Shown here piece after piece: positions 22,018 to 30,077 of a DNA stretch of 64,000 nucleotides (the stretch's first letter is position 1; every line of letters begins with the position of its first letter). A program made the position numbers and the translations under genes. Source of the DNA: a virus. Location of the stretch: the IMG/VR virus record IMGVR_UViG_3300009130_000013, positions 29,196 through 93,195 of that record; one strand, given 5' to 3'. A model generated the notes under the pieces. That model was not told the origin of the DNA, searched no databases, and saw nothing but the letters and a program-made list of their open reading frames with translations.

Positions 22018-22025
22018 GTTAAATA
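22018..22025 (+). promoter_or_regulatory. late promoter box GTTAAATA next to the start codon
   Basis: GTTAAATA followed by TTTGT and ATG, the same geometry as GATAAATA-CTTGT-ATG at 13373. It implies a leaderless transcript for the second radical SAM gene. Read-through from gp44 is also possible, with AAGG at 22015-22018 as a distant ribosome binding site. Confidence 0.5.
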
Positions 22026-22030
22026 TTTGT

Positions 22031-23329
22031 ATGTTTTTAGACCCAACGAAACTCAGAAGAATCACGATAGAAATTACAGCAAACTGTAATAGTTTCTGCC
22101 CTCAATGTTTGAGAAGAGTATCAGGTGATATTCCACATTTAAATTTAAAAGAAGGTGATGTTAATCCAGCAATTAAAGTAGGTAGTTCTGGTAATATGCC
22201 TATGTCTACTATTAAGAATATCTTTACTCCTACAGTAATGGGTGGACTTAAAACATTAGACTTAAATGGTTCGTTTGGTGACGCTATTAATCACCCAGAC
22301 ATGATAGAGATACTTCATTATATTGCTGATGTAAGTGATAGTGTAAAGTCACAGAGATTAAAGAATGATCGTAACACTAGAACAGACCTATGGGTTAGTA
22401 CTAACGGTGCTATGAGAAACAAAGAGTTTTGGACTGACCTTGGGCATTTAGCAAGTCAACGATACAATCCTAACAACTCAGAATTAATATTTGCTTTAGA
22501 TGGAACAGATGATAAAACACATCAACTATATCGTAGAGGTTGTTCATACGAAAAAGTTTTAGAGAATGCTCGTTACTTTATGGAGGCTGGCGGCAAAGCT
22601 ATATGGCAAATTATTGAGTTTGACCACAACAAACATCAAATAGAAGAAGCAAAAGAACTAGCAAAGAAATTAGGATTTGTTAGAATTGATGTAAGACGTA
22701 GTAGATGGGCTGAAAGAATTAGTAATCAATTAAGAGAAAAAGCAATTAAAACAGGTGTTGTAAGTGTAAAAGAAAAAGAAACAGACTTCGACCATAAAGG
22801 ATTTGGTAACGTTAAGAAAAAGAAGTTTGAAAACAAATCACATAAGCCACCTACAGATCATTACAAGTCAATGGAAGAAAAAGCTAAGAAAATTGTTGTA
22901 GAAAAGTTTGACAATAGTATGGATGACTATGCCAACAACTGTAACATTTGGTGCTCATGGGGTAATGAAGGAAAGTTACAAATTGAATGGGATGGTCGTG
23001 TACACGTTTGTTGTCACTTTACAGCCTATTTTGCTCGTTCATGGCGTAAAGATATGGCTAACCCTGATGGTAGCCCTAATAATACATACCATAACAAGTA
23101 TGTGTCGAACTATGATGAGAAATGGAATTATACCAGCCATCATACATTAGAAGATGTGTTAGGACATAAGTTCTTTCAAACGGATTTACAGGATAGTTGG
23201 AAAAACCGTACTGACGATCCAATTAAACCTAGAATGGAGATCTGTGTAGATAACTGTGGTAGTATCGTACAAGAGCTCAGAGATAAAAAAGAAGATAGAA
23301 TATCTTTAGACGGAGGTAAAACAACATGA
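22031..23329 (+). CDS. radical SAM/SPASM protein, paralogue 2
   Basis: A 432-residue protein, paralogous to 9108. CX3CX2C is CNSFCPQC (C19, C23, C26). Shared blocks include FALDGTDDKTHQLYRR and EFDHNKHQIEEAKELAKKLG. C-terminal auxiliary-cluster cysteines: NIWCSWGNEGK, HVCCHF, ICVDNCGS. A Lys-rich insertion near residues 250-290 distinguishes it from paralogue 1. The two enzymes may act on related or consecutive substrates, or form a heterodimer. The substrate is unknown. Its stop overlaps the next start by 4 nt. Confidence 0.9.
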   Translation: MFLDPTKLRRITIEITANCNSFCPQCLRRVSGDIPHLNLKEGDVNPAIKVGSSGNMPMSTIKNIFTPTVMGGLKTLDLNGSFGDAINHPDMIEILHYIADVSDSVKSQRLKNDRNTRTDLWVSTNGAMRNKEFWTDLGHLASQRYNPNNSELIFALDGTDDKTHQLYRRGCSYEKVLENARYFMEAGGKAIWQIIEFDHNKHQIEEAKELAKKLGFVRIDVRRSRWAERISNQLREKAIKTGVVSVKEKETDFDHKGFGNVKKKKFENKSHKPPTDHYKSMEEKAKKIVVEKFDNSMDDYANNCNIWCSWGNEGKLQIEWDGRVHVCCHFTAYFARSWRKDMANPDGSPNNTYHNKYVSNYDEKWNYTSHHTLEDVLGHKFFQTDLQDSWKNRTDDPIKPRMEICVDNCGSIVQELRDKKEDRISLDGGKTT

Positions 23330-23652
23330 ACCCAGAAGATCAATTAGAATTAGATTTAACGTATATAAGAGACAAGATAGATGTATTATCATACGACGAA
23401 GATGATATGTGGAGCAAAGCTGGAGCAGGATTTGATATGGGTGATACACACGAGGACCAAAGCTCTAAAATAAATGACATTGGTCAAAGATTAACTCTTA
23501 TAGAAAAAGCATTAGGTATCCCACCTAAGTTAAAAGTAAATCTCGACATGGAAGAAGAGTATCCACACATTAAAAAATTACGTGAAAAATACGAGCTTGA
23601 AGTAGAGAAACACTTAACTTTAAAACTTTTAAAACCTGAGCTACCTTATTAA
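23326..23652 (+). CDS. hypothetical acidic protein
   Basis: A 108-residue soluble, Asp/Glu-rich protein with helical ends (INDIGQRLTLIEKALGI, HIKKLREKYELEVEKHL). ATGA overlap with the radical SAM gene and 1-nt overlap with the next gene suggest co-expression; it might be a partner of the radical SAM enzyme. No motif is recognised. Confidence 0.65.
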   Translation: MNPEDQLELDLTYIRDKIDVLSYDEDDMWSKAGAGFDMGDTHEDQSSKINDIGQRLTLIEKALGIPPKLKVNLDMEEEYPHIKKLREKYELEVEKHLTLKLLKPELPY

Positions 23653-24521
23653 TGAATCAGTCGTATGCTTTTATAGGAACAAGTTATCTCGAGGCTTGTG
23701 AAGAAAGTTATACTCCGAACGCCTGGCGGACTGATCCTGCCTTATCAACCGATTCAACTTTAACTCCAAGATTTGAATACAAAACAAATCTAATTCAAGC
23801 AGTATCTAAAAGAAATCCTAGCAACACCATTTATAATTGTAGTGAAAGTGGACATGGTATTACAACATACTATAAAAGAATACTAACTCTACTAGATAGG
23901 TATGACCCAGATGTATTTGTATTTGAAATACCAAATGGACAACGTATGTTAGCACATACAGATAATGAGTACGGTGAAAACTACGACCTTCATTTTCCTG
24001 TACAAGTATACGAAGCAGGACAACCTCAAAACCTAGATGAAGAGTACCGCAAGGTTTCGGCCGCAATAATTGATGATTGTCAAGTACTCATGTCATCACA
24101 TAGATTAAACAAGTATTGGACTACACATACTAATATGGTATTTAATTTAGGGGACAAACAATGGCAAGGCTATACAAGAATACTATCAACTCTTGATGAT
24201 GGTATGAAGTCTAAGTTTTCAGATATTGTAGCACAATGCGAAATAATAAACGAATTTTTAGTAAGCAAAGGTAAAAAAGTATATTGGTTTAGTTGGTTTA
24301 AAGATTACCGACTAGAAGTTAACCCTGACAAAATAACGTTATTAAGCCCAGACAACATTCAGCAATGGAAATTCGATAAAGACGGTCAAGTGTCTCCACG
24401 AGTTAGCAGACAACAAGATCTAATAAAGAAGTATTATAAGCAATTTTCTTATGATAACAGCCACTTACATTCCAAATATATGCCCGAATTTGCTGAATAT
24501 TTCGACCAAATCTTTAAATAA
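23652..24521 (+). CDS. SGNH/GDSL hydrolase-like protein
   Basis: A 289-residue protein. The start AFIGTSYLE resembles block I of SGNH hydrolases, with the nucleophile-loop Ser at SY; CSESGHGI looks like the Gly/Asn block, and the C-terminal DNSHLHSKYMPEFAEYF matches the DxxH block V. The canonical GDS is altered to GTS, so this is a divergent member. SGNH enzymes hydrolyse esters or remove acetyl groups from glycans. Terminal in its operon. Confidence 0.6.
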   Translation: MNQSYAFIGTSYLEACEESYTPNAWRTDPALSTDSTLTPRFEYKTNLIQAVSKRNPSNTIYNCSESGHGITTYYKRILTLLDRYDPDVFVFEIPNGQRMLAHTDNEYGENYDLHFPVQVYEAGQPQNLDEEYRKVSAAIIDDCQVLMSSHRLNKYWTTHTNMVFNLGDKQWQGYTRILSTLDDGMKSKFSDIVAQCEIINEFLVSKGKKVYWFSWFKDYRLEVNPDKITLLSPDNIQQWKFDKDGQVSPRVSRQQDLIKKYYKQFSYDNSHLHSKYMPEFAEYFDQIFK

Positions 24522-24538
24522 TTTCCAAAATCTATATA

Positions 24539-24582
24539 AATCAACGACTTATCTCGACTAAAAAACCGTCTTTTTGGTTGAC
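24539..24582 (+). repeat. promoter-upstream repeat, copy B
   Basis: This matches 6141-6184 at 39 of 44 positions, including AAAAAACCGTCTTTTTGGTT directly before the -35 box. See the related finding. Confidence 0.75.
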
Positions 24583-24609
24583 TTTTTGGCTAGTTTAGTG
24601 TATTATAAT
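24578..24609 (+). promoter_or_regulatory. sigma70-type promoter
   Basis: TTGACT (24578-24583) followed by TATTAT after 17 nt (24601-24606), or TATAAT at 24604-24609, and a leader TAGTATAGTTAATAAGGAATAG similar to that of the promoter at 106. Confidence 0.8.
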
Positions 24610-24637
24610 AGTATAGTTAATAAGGAATAGTTGAAAA

Positions 24638-25441
24638 ATGTATAGAAATAATATATCCGCAGTTAATAGAGCTAGTAACTTTATGTCAACAAAATCAAGA
24701 CCAATGAGAACTTATAGTACACAAGCAGTATTAGAAGCTTCAGTGGCCGCGAATCGTTTTAACGGTGCTTATATTAAACAGAACAAAACCAAATACATTA
24801 AAGACGAAAACGACAATGATACAACAAAGTATATTGTTGAAATGGCTTGTAATAAGTCATTAGTATATTTCCTATTAAACAAGAAATTACCAGATGTTAA
24901 GTACCATAAAGAAGAAAATGCTTATCTGTCTAACATTCAAAATATACTTAAAGTAACAGATGCTGATAAAGAAACAGCTAACGATATTAAAGACCATTTT
25001 CAAAGCAAACTGTTTCAAGCATTAGGTGGTAAGCTAGATGAATATACTGATCAAATTTGGAAAGTATTAGATACTGAAGAGGTTACAGCACGTGAAGTAG
25101 GCTTATTAACTAGTACGCCATCTGCTTATAATAGAGATCTTAATAAAGAAGTAGTTGAAGATACAGTTTTAGAAAGATGTGCTGATGAATATGTTGGCAG
25201 TAAAGGCGAAAAGATTGAAGGACCTGTCGAACTTGTAAATGTAATTTACTCTAGTCGATTTGAGTCATACATTTACACAGGCATTTATAAAGATAAGTTT
25301 CTTGTTAGTTTTTGGAACGGTGTAGAGCTAGGCAAGAAAGGTGAAACTATTAATCTTAAAGCAAGAATCAAAAAACTTGCTCTTAGTAGATTTTACAACG
25401 GTGCTTGGGAAACTCAATTAAATTATGTTAAGAAGGTATAA
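24638..25441 (+). CDS. hypothetical early protein
   Basis: A 267-residue soluble protein from an ATG with only weak ribosome binding (AAGGAATAG about 10 nt upstream). The N-terminal 40 residues are Ser/Asn/Arg-rich and the remainder is mixed alpha/beta with a Lys-rich C-terminus. It is the first gene behind a repeat-associated promoter, so likely abundant early. No catalytic motif is visible. Confidence 0.75.
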   Translation: MYRNNISAVNRASNFMSTKSRPMRTYSTQAVLEASVAANRFNGAYIKQNKTKYIKDENDNDTTKYIVEMACNKSLVYFLLNKKLPDVKYHKEENAYLSNIQNILKVTDADKETANDIKDHFQSKLFQALGGKLDEYTDQIWKVLDTEEVTAREVGLLTSTPSAYNRDLNKEVVEDTVLERCADEYVGSKGEKIEGPVELVNVIYSSRFESYIYTGIYKDKFLVSFWNGVELGKKGETINLKARIKKLALSRFYNGAWETQLNYVKKV

Positions 25442-25755
25442 TGGTTAAAGACGTGAAACAAAAACTTAATGATAAAATAAAGGCCCTAAATTCAACTAGG
25501 GTTTTTAAAAAGATTACACCACAGTATGAACTTACTTGGTACATCAAATGGTCAGCAAGTTTATTTCTATTATTAGGAATGGCTTTAGTGACAGCAAACA
25601 TACAACCACTTCAAATGATAGTTTCACTAGTAGGTGTTGTTGGTTGGCTAGTAGTTGGAATGATGTGGCACGATAGAGCATTAATTTTTATTAACGGTAT
25701 TGCCTGTTTTATATATACTACAGGTTTAATTAAATATTTCCACTCAGGATTATAA
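25441..25755 (+). CDS. small inner-membrane protein, three helices
   Basis: A 104-residue protein. After a basic N-terminus (about 1-28) come hydrophobic segments near 33-52, 55-74 and 80-98 (SASLFLLLGMALVTANI, QMIVSLVGVVGWLVVGMMW, ALIFINGIACFIYTTGL). The spacing WYIKWSAS-LVGVVGWLVVGMMWHDRAL resembles a membrane protein family common in marine T4-like phages. The function is unknown. It is coupled to the previous gene by TAATG. Confidence 0.75.
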   Translation: MVKDVKQKLNDKIKALNSTRVFKKITPQYELTWYIKWSASLFLLLGMALVTANIQPLQMIVSLVGVVGWLVVGMMWHDRALIFINGIACFIYTTGLIKYFHSGL

Positions 25756-25756
25756 T

Positions 25757-26083
25757 ATGGATGATTTTGTACAACGAGATTTATTCGAAGACGTGGGGTT
25801 TGATGACAAAGATCGTCAAGCAGAAGTTAAAGAAGATTTACAAACAAAAATTCTAGAAGTTACATTTACTAAAAAGGATGGCGAAGAACGAGTAATGACG
25901 TGTACACTTATGTCAGAAGCTATTCCTTTAGAACGTAGACCTAAACCTTTAGCAGAAGGTGAAGTACTAAAACCAAAGCCTGAAGGTTTACAAAGTGTTT
26001 GGGATGTCAAAGCTGAAGGTTGGCGTAGTTTTTATTGGGATAAAGTAACAGCCGTTAAGGTTGCCAACATTGAAACAGTCTAA
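25757..26083 (+). CDS. WYL_2/DUF2693-like Sm-fold protein
   Basis: A 108-residue protein. The C-terminal two thirds (KILEVTFTKKDGEERVMTCT, then SVWDVKAEGWRSFYWDKV) match the small SH3/Sm-like beta fold of the phage WYL_2 (DUF2693) family, recognised from the KKxDGxERVMxCTL and VWDxxxxxWRSF motifs. Its role may be binding nucleotides or nucleic acid. The N-terminal 30 residues are acidic. Confidence 0.75.
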   Translation: MDDFVQRDLFEDVGFDDKDRQAEVKEDLQTKILEVTFTKKDGEERVMTCTLMSEAIPLERRPKPLAEGEVLKPKPEGLQSVWDVKAEGWRSFYWDKVTAVKVANIETV

Positions 26084-26531
26084 CAAATTTAAAAGCAGTT
26101 TAAGGTTTGGCAACAAACTAGAAAAGAATCATGCTCTTAGAGTAATCGAGCAAATCCATCCAAAGTGTACTATACACGAACCAGACGAATACAGAGAGAA
26201 TGGATTAGCAGTTCCTGATCATATAATAAAGAAAGGCAAAAAAATCGTAGCCTTTTATGACAGCAAAAACAAACGTTCAACATATAAAGTTACAGGTGAA
26301 CCAGAAAGAATTTGGAGTGTTGATGAGAAACTTTTAGAATATAGAAAATATGCTCTAAAACATAAAGCACCTTGTTACTTAATATTCTATCATAAAGATA
26401 GCGATAAAAATAATGTGTATATTGTGGATGTTAGTATTGAACCAAAGTTCTATAGAAGAATCAATAACAAGTACGGTGAACACTGGTACGGTTATTACAT
26501 ATCACAAACAACACCATATTCAATTGATTAA
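26061..26531 (+). CDS. possible PD-(D/E)XK nuclease-like protein
   Basis: A 156-residue basic protein using a TTG start (26061, or 26070 in the same frame) that overlaps the end of the previous gene. The arrangement VPDHIIKKGKKIVAFYDSKNK gives a PD followed about 14 residues later by D-x-K on a strand, reminiscent of the PD-(D/E)XK core, with a Glu/Asp earlier (EPDEYRENG) and YLIFYHKDS as a following strand. A Holliday-junction or repair nuclease would fit phage biology, but motif support is thin. A strong terminator follows directly. Confidence 0.5.
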   Translation: MPTLKQSNKFKSSLRFGNKLEKNHALRVIEQIHPKCTIHEPDEYRENGLAVPDHIIKKGKKIVAFYDSKNKRSTYKVTGEPERIWSVDEKLLEYRKYALKHKAPCYLIFYHKDSDKNNVYIVDVSIEPKFYRRINNKYGEHWYGYYISQTTPYSID

Positions 26532-26558
26532 AAAGCCCTCTGTAAGGAGGGCTTTTTT
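26531..26558 (+). terminator. rho-independent terminator
   Basis: A 10-bp stem AAAAGCCCTC / GAGGGCTTTT (26531-26540 with 26547-26556) around TGTAAG, ending in a run of T. It closes the plus-strand operon that converges with the minus-strand one and, being symmetric with an A-run on the other side, can also act on the minus strand. Confidence 0.93.
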
Positions 26559-26562
26559 ATGA

Positions 26563-26634
26563 TTACTTTTTCTTTTTCTTTTTATTTTTAGCCTTCGCTT
26601 TTTTAGAAGGCTTTTTTTTCTTTTTCTTAGCCAT
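26563..26634 (-). CDS. 23-residue poly-lysine peptide
   Basis: The reverse strand reads MAKKKKKKPSKKAKAKNKKK and three more Lys, then stop. AAAGG lies 9-13 nt before the ATG, within a hairpin (26648-26668). It is the last ORF of the minus-strand operon. Its DNA also forms a plus-strand terminator, so its coding status is uncertain. If made, it would be an extremely basic nucleic-acid- or membrane-binding peptide. Confidence 0.35.
   Translation of the reverse strand: MAKKKKKKPSKKAKAKNKKKKKK
26590..26619 (+). terminator. second terminator hairpin
   Basis: AGCCTTC (26590-26596) pairs with GAAGGCT (26606-26612) and is followed by seven T. Together with the hairpin at 26531 it makes a tandem block against read-through into the convergent operon. 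Confidence 0.65.
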
Positions 26635-26687
26635 GTTAATGACCTTTCTAAAGGCTTAAAGCCTTTAGCTCGTATTTATGAGTCCAG

Positions 26688-27284
26688 TTACTTAATATCT
26701 TCTATCTTATCACACAACTTTAAGGTTTTAGCCTCTTTGGCACTCAACCATACGTCCTGTGGTGGAAGTAAAAACTCTCTAATTTTCTTTTCAGTTAACC
26801 CTGTACATTTTTTGTAGTGGTTAATCATACGTTCTGTAGTTAATTCTAGTTCTTTAACACGAGCAAATAATTCGTGTTCTTTACCAGCACTACCCCAACT
26901 ATATTGATGTGATAGTATTGCTGTATTAGGTGTAAGTATTCTACGACCTTTCTTACCTGATATGAATAGTAACAAGCCACAAGAAGCAATCATACCTAAT
27001 CCTATTGTTCTAACAGGTATTGAAGATGCTCTCATAACATCAATTAAAGCAAAACAGGCATTTAAGTCTCCACCTCTGGAGCAAATTCCCAAGGTTAACT
27101 CTTTTGCCTTATTCCCTTTCTTCATATTTTCAGCAAGAATCCAATCGACGATCGGGCTCAAAGTGTCCATTGTTACATCACCCATGAACACATACATACC
27201 ATTCATAAGTAATTCTATTTTAGGTAGCATCATTTCTGGTCCAGGTGGTTTTGGGGCACCGTTAGCCGGTTTTTTATCTGACAT
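26688..27284 (-). CDS. clpP: ClpP-type serine protease subunit
   Basis: A 198-residue protein with a full ClpP triad: S101 in GMIASCG, H126 in LSHQYS and D177 in PPQDVWLSAKEA. SRGGD (69-73) is the oxyanion-loop motif. The N-terminal 20 residues are Pro/Lys-rich and could be a propeptide. ClpP forms tetradecamers that degrade proteins unfolded by a Clp ATPase; this phage encodes a ClpA with an IGF loop at 38925. AAGGAG precedes the start. It is the distal enzyme gene of the minus-strand membrane operon. Confidence 0.92.
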   Translation of the reverse strand: MSDKKPANGAPKPPGPEMMLPKIELLMNGMYVFMGDVTMDTLSPIVDWILAENMKKGNKAKELTLGICSRGGDLNACFALIDVMRASSIPVRTIGLGMIASCGLLLFISGKKGRRILTPNTAILSHQYSWGSAGKEHELFARVKELELTTERMINHYKKCTGLTEKKIREFLLPPQDVWLSAKEAKTLKLCDKIEDIK

Positions 27285-27299
27285 TTTCTTGTTCTCCTT

Positions 27300-27403
27300 G
27301 ATCCTTTGTTATATGTTCCATTGTGTTAAAATCCCACACTAGAGTCGTTGTCTTCATAATTACGATCTTTTGTTATATGTTCCATTTTATTAAAGTCCCA
27401 CAA
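27300..27403 (-). repeat. partial gene duplication, 64-nt period
   Basis: GATCcTTTGTTATATGTTCC at 27300 recurs as GATCtTTTGTTATATGTTCC at 27364, and about 35 of 40 positions match between the copies. Read on the minus strand, both encode a WDFN-MEHITKD peptide, but in different frames because 64 is not a multiple of three. Confidence 0.75.
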
Positions 27404-27844
27404 CTTTAATGTTTTTTCTGTAAATTCATTACCCGAATCCTCAGGTAACATCATTTTTTGAGGAAGTCCTTGTCCTTGCCTTTGTTTGGCTTCCGATAAT
27501 TTCTTTTCTCTTTCTTTAGTATATTTTATTTTATATGATCTAGGTTCCATTGACCTTGACATATCAACAGCCCAAATGTATATCCATTTTTGCTCATGTC
27601 CAACTAAATGAGTTATATAAACTTGCTCTTGTTTAGAGTTAAAATTAGTTGGATAGCCGAGCATATTTTCTATATTTGTTTTAACACTCATAGAAAGAAA
27701 TAAGATTAAAGGTATCATAACATACGTCCACCTATTTACCTTACCATATCTAATCATTGTTAACAATGAAAAAGACATTAAAACAAATATAGAAATAGTT
27801 AAGATTGTCTTAACAGTTTCAAAATCGAAATAACTAAAGACCAT
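27326..27844 (-). CDS. two-helix membrane protein with cytoplasmic tail
   Basis: A 172-residue protein. Membrane helices lie near 9-29 and 38-56; the rest is hydrophilic, with a tryptophan-rich IYIWAVDMSRSMEPRSYKI segment and a Lys/Gln-rich linker. The C-terminus (KLWDFNKMEHITKDRN) is followed by an out-of-frame near copy, so the present end may result from a duplication frameshift. It overlaps the upstream gene by 11 nt. No family is recognised; it is probably a partner of the TolQR-like pair. Confidence 0.75.
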   Translation of the reverse strand: MVFSYFDFETVKTILTISIFVLMSFSLLTMIRYGKVNRWTYVMIPLILFLSMSVKTNIENMLGYPTNFNSKQEQVYITHLVGHEQKWIYIWAVDMSRSMEPRSYKIKYTKEREKKLSEAKQRQGQGLPQKMMLPEDSGNEFTEKTLKLWDFNKMEHITKDRNYEDNDSSVGF

Positions 27845-28562
27845 GTTCCGCTCCTTCTCCTGGCGCTGGATTTAAATTCGTACTTGGAATATGACCTTCT
27901 AAATCACCTTCCGACTCATAAGCATTTTGAGTTGGTTTGCCTTTAATAAGATGTGAAGGCCTATTATTAAAACCCACCCAGTTACCTTTCTTGTCTATAG
28001 TAAATCTGACTAGGCTTTTTTCTTCCCAACGTCTACTGTATGTTCCTTCGCCTTTATACATAACTTTATACGGGTTAATTTTAATAACTTCTATTGTATA
28101 CTTTGTTGGTACCCTGTCACCTTTTATACCACCATCTACTTTCTTTACAAAAGGTCTCGCATATACGTGAAGCATAACTTGGTATTCACCAGCATAAGTA
28201 CCTCTTAATGTAACTATCTCCCTATTCAATTCTATTATAGTTTCATTACCATATTCATCTATCATTTTATCGTTTTTAGAACCTAAGTCATCTTTTTCAA
28301 GATTCATAAAACCACTAGTCTTGTTTTTAAAACTAACTACTCCACCACTTGGATCAGAAACCCAAAGATCTATATCATCTTTTGATTGGTGTTCCCATTC
28401 CATTACAATTATATACTCTGCTTTTTTTACTATATCAGCCTCTTTTGCTGGTGGTTGAATAAGCAAAAAAGCAATAATAAACATGGCTCCGAATCCTGCT
28501 AACAAGATCCAGAGCATATCTAAGAACGAGGTTATACTTTTAAATTTTGTTCTATTCGCCAT
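27834..28562 (-). CDS. TolR/ExbD/MotB-like membrane protein with periplasmic domain
   Basis: A 242-residue protein (ATG at 28562; a TTG at 28574 would add four residues). One membrane helix (about 13-36) begins FLDMLWILLAG; D15 sits where TolR, ExbD and MotB carry the proton-accepting aspartate. The periplasmic part starts with DDIDLWVSDPSGG, then a beta-rich segment (LRGTYAGEYQVMLHVYA), unlike the OmpA domain of MotB. It should pair with the TolQ/MotA-like product of the overlapping upstream gene as the rotor or plug of a proton-driven complex. The output domain is the novel part. Confidence 0.75.
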   Translation of the reverse strand: MANRTKFKSITSFLDMLWILLAGFGAMFIIAFLLIQPPAKEADIVKKAEYIIVMEWEHQSKDDIDLWVSDPSGGVVSFKNKTSGFMNLEKDDLGSKNDKMIDEYGNETIIELNREIVTLRGTYAGEYQVMLHVYARPFVKKVDGGIKGDRVPTKYTIEVIKINPYKVMYKGEGTYSRRWEEKSLVRFTIDKKGNWVGFNNRPSHLIKGKPTQNAYESEGDLEGHIPSTNLNPAPGEGAEHGL

Positions 28563-29043
28563 CTTCTTGATCAAATTCTATATTCATTAATTGAACTTTT
28601 GTAATTAAAGCACCTATCATACCACATATAGTAGTATACATCGCAGTTGAAAGTCCCCTAGCCATATGACCCAAAGCGTCTTTAAGATCTTCTGGGTTAC
28701 TTGGATCTATCTGGTCGAATATCATTCCAAATAAATATATCATTCCTGCGATCGTTCCAATCAATCCTAATGTCATCATTGTTTCTGAACAGAACCAACA
28801 GACATCAATAACCTTTTTGGTGAATCCATTATACTCTTTATCTTTAGCATCAATGTTAGTTCTATAGGCGGCAATACCTGTTAGTATTGTTGCTATTAAA
28901 AATACGCCATATATTATAAAACTAATATTAGTAACGTCAGCATGATAGATATCTTTAAATACACCAAAATGCCATAACGGATAAATGCCACACAGAGTAA
29001 TCGTTGTAAGCAACCACCAACGAGGCAGAGTTTTTCTTATCAT
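28552..29043 (-). CDS. MotA/TolQ/ExbB-type proton channel protein
   Basis: A 163-residue protein with four hydrophobic segments (about 9-27, 40-60, 88-110, 132-155). The segment TLGLIGTIAGMIYLFG and GLSTAMYTTICGMIGAL are the two channel-lining helices of the MotA/TolQ/ExbB family, including the conserved Gly and Thr residues. The family forms pentamers around a dimer of TolR/ExbD/MotB, whose gene follows and overlaps by 11 nt. It uses proton motive force to drive a motion in the periplasm. It lacks the long cytoplasmic tail of Zorya ZorA. Confidence 0.85.
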   Translation of the reverse strand: MIRKTLPRWWLLTTITLCGIYPLWHFGVFKDIYHADVTNISFIIYGVFLIATILTGIAAYRTNIDAKDKEYNGFTKKVIDVCWFCSETMMTLGLIGTIAGMIYLFGMIFDQIDPSNPEDLKDALGHMARGLSTAMYTTICGMIGALITKVQLMNIEFDQEDGE

Positions 29044-30065
29044 TTTGTTTTTCCTTCTGCTTCATCTAGAGCTCCGTTGAATTCCCTTATACGTTTAATA
29101 ACTGATAAAAAGTCTACGATAGTAGTCCATCTATCTATAAAGAATCCCATCGAACTTTCAACTCGTCCAAAGGCGTTAAGCACTTGGAACAAGACCCCTA
29201 GAGTAATTAGTTGATCAAAGTATGCTGGTGCTAATACAATTAAAGCTAAATTACCAACAGCTAATCCAAAAGAAGTTTGCCAAACACCAAAGCCCATATA
29301 CCAGTTAAACAGTCTGTAATAGTTCTTTTTAACTGCCGAGAACATTGGAAATAAAACATCTGTAGCTCTTTCTTTAAAATTGTCTTCTGAAAATACTAAT
29401 TGCTTCCTAAAAGTTGCTTCTACTTTCTGGTTGTTATATTCAAGTTTAGGAAGTTTCCAACCCAGAACAACTGATATTAGTGTACCACCCAATGATACGC
29501 CTAATGCTACCCATACTAAAAACCCAGGAATTATTTGGCCATTCCATACTGGTAAGCCTTCTGATAAATTCCATAGGATTGGAAGGAAGGCAAACAATAT
29601 CAATATAGACGAAAAGAATCCAGTAAACAATCCTTGTAATGTTTTACCGAATATCATTAAGTCTTCTTGAATACGCTGGCTTCCACCTTCTATTTGAGCG
29701 TCACAATTTTCCCACCTTCTTAGGTAGTAGTGTGTATTAGCCTCTCGCCAATGGAAACAATATCTTTGTGTTTGCCACGTGGCGTAAACGGCTATTGGAA
29801 CATACAAGCCTATAATTTCAATAAATGAAGGCATGGTATCTTCTGTTAGTGTAACGAAATCCCAAATCCTCTCGAGATTAAACCCTAGAAATAATTCCCA
29901 AAATCTATCTTCTTGAAGAGATTGAATAGCGTCATAAATTTCTTTATTCCAAGCATTATAAAATACTAGAATTTCTACAGTATACCAAGATATACTTAAT
30001 AATAATGACAACATAACCCAAGCATAAAAGGCCTGACTTCGTTCTAAGAAAAATGACTTTAACAT
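29040..30065 (-). CDS. sbmA: SbmA/BacA-family peptide transporter
   Basis: A 341-residue membrane protein clearly related to E. coli SbmA (406 aa). It has the start FKSFF-like MLKSFFLERSQ, GGSQRIQEDLMIFGKTLQ, WKLPKLEYNNQKVEATFRKQ, FSAVKKNYYRLFNWYMGF and SSMGFFIDRWTTIVDFLSV, matching SbmA order and spacing. It is shorter at the N-terminus. SbmA/BacA import peptides (proline-rich antimicrobial peptides, microcins, bleomycin) across the inner membrane using proton motive force. It has no ATPase domain. AGAGGAG precedes the ATG. It lies between a membrane-anchored ClpP-like peptidase and a TolQ-like channel gene. Confidence 0.92.
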   Translation of the reverse strand: MLKSFFLERSQAFYAWVMLSLLLSISWYTVEILVFYNAWNKEIYDAIQSLQEDRFWELFLGFNLERIWDFVTLTEDTMPSFIEIIGLYVPIAVYATWQTQRYCFHWREANTHYYLRRWENCDAQIEGGSQRIQEDLMIFGKTLQGLFTGFFSSILILFAFLPILWNLSEGLPVWNGQIIPGFLVWVALGVSLGGTLISVVLGWKLPKLEYNNQKVEATFRKQLVFSEDNFKERATDVLFPMFSAVKKNYYRLFNWYMGFGVWQTSFGLAVGNLALIVLAPAYFDQLITLGVLFQVLNAFGRVESSMGFFIDRWTTIVDFLSVIKRIREFNGALDEAEGKTK

Positions 30066-30077
30066 TGACTATCTCCT

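Noticed and set aside
28552-29043. Zorya defence ZorA/ZorB pair
   Set aside because: The MotA-like protein lacks ZorA's long cytoplasmic tail, the partner has no OmpA-like domain, and no ZorC/ZorD/ZorE gene is present; treated as a different TolQR-type complex.
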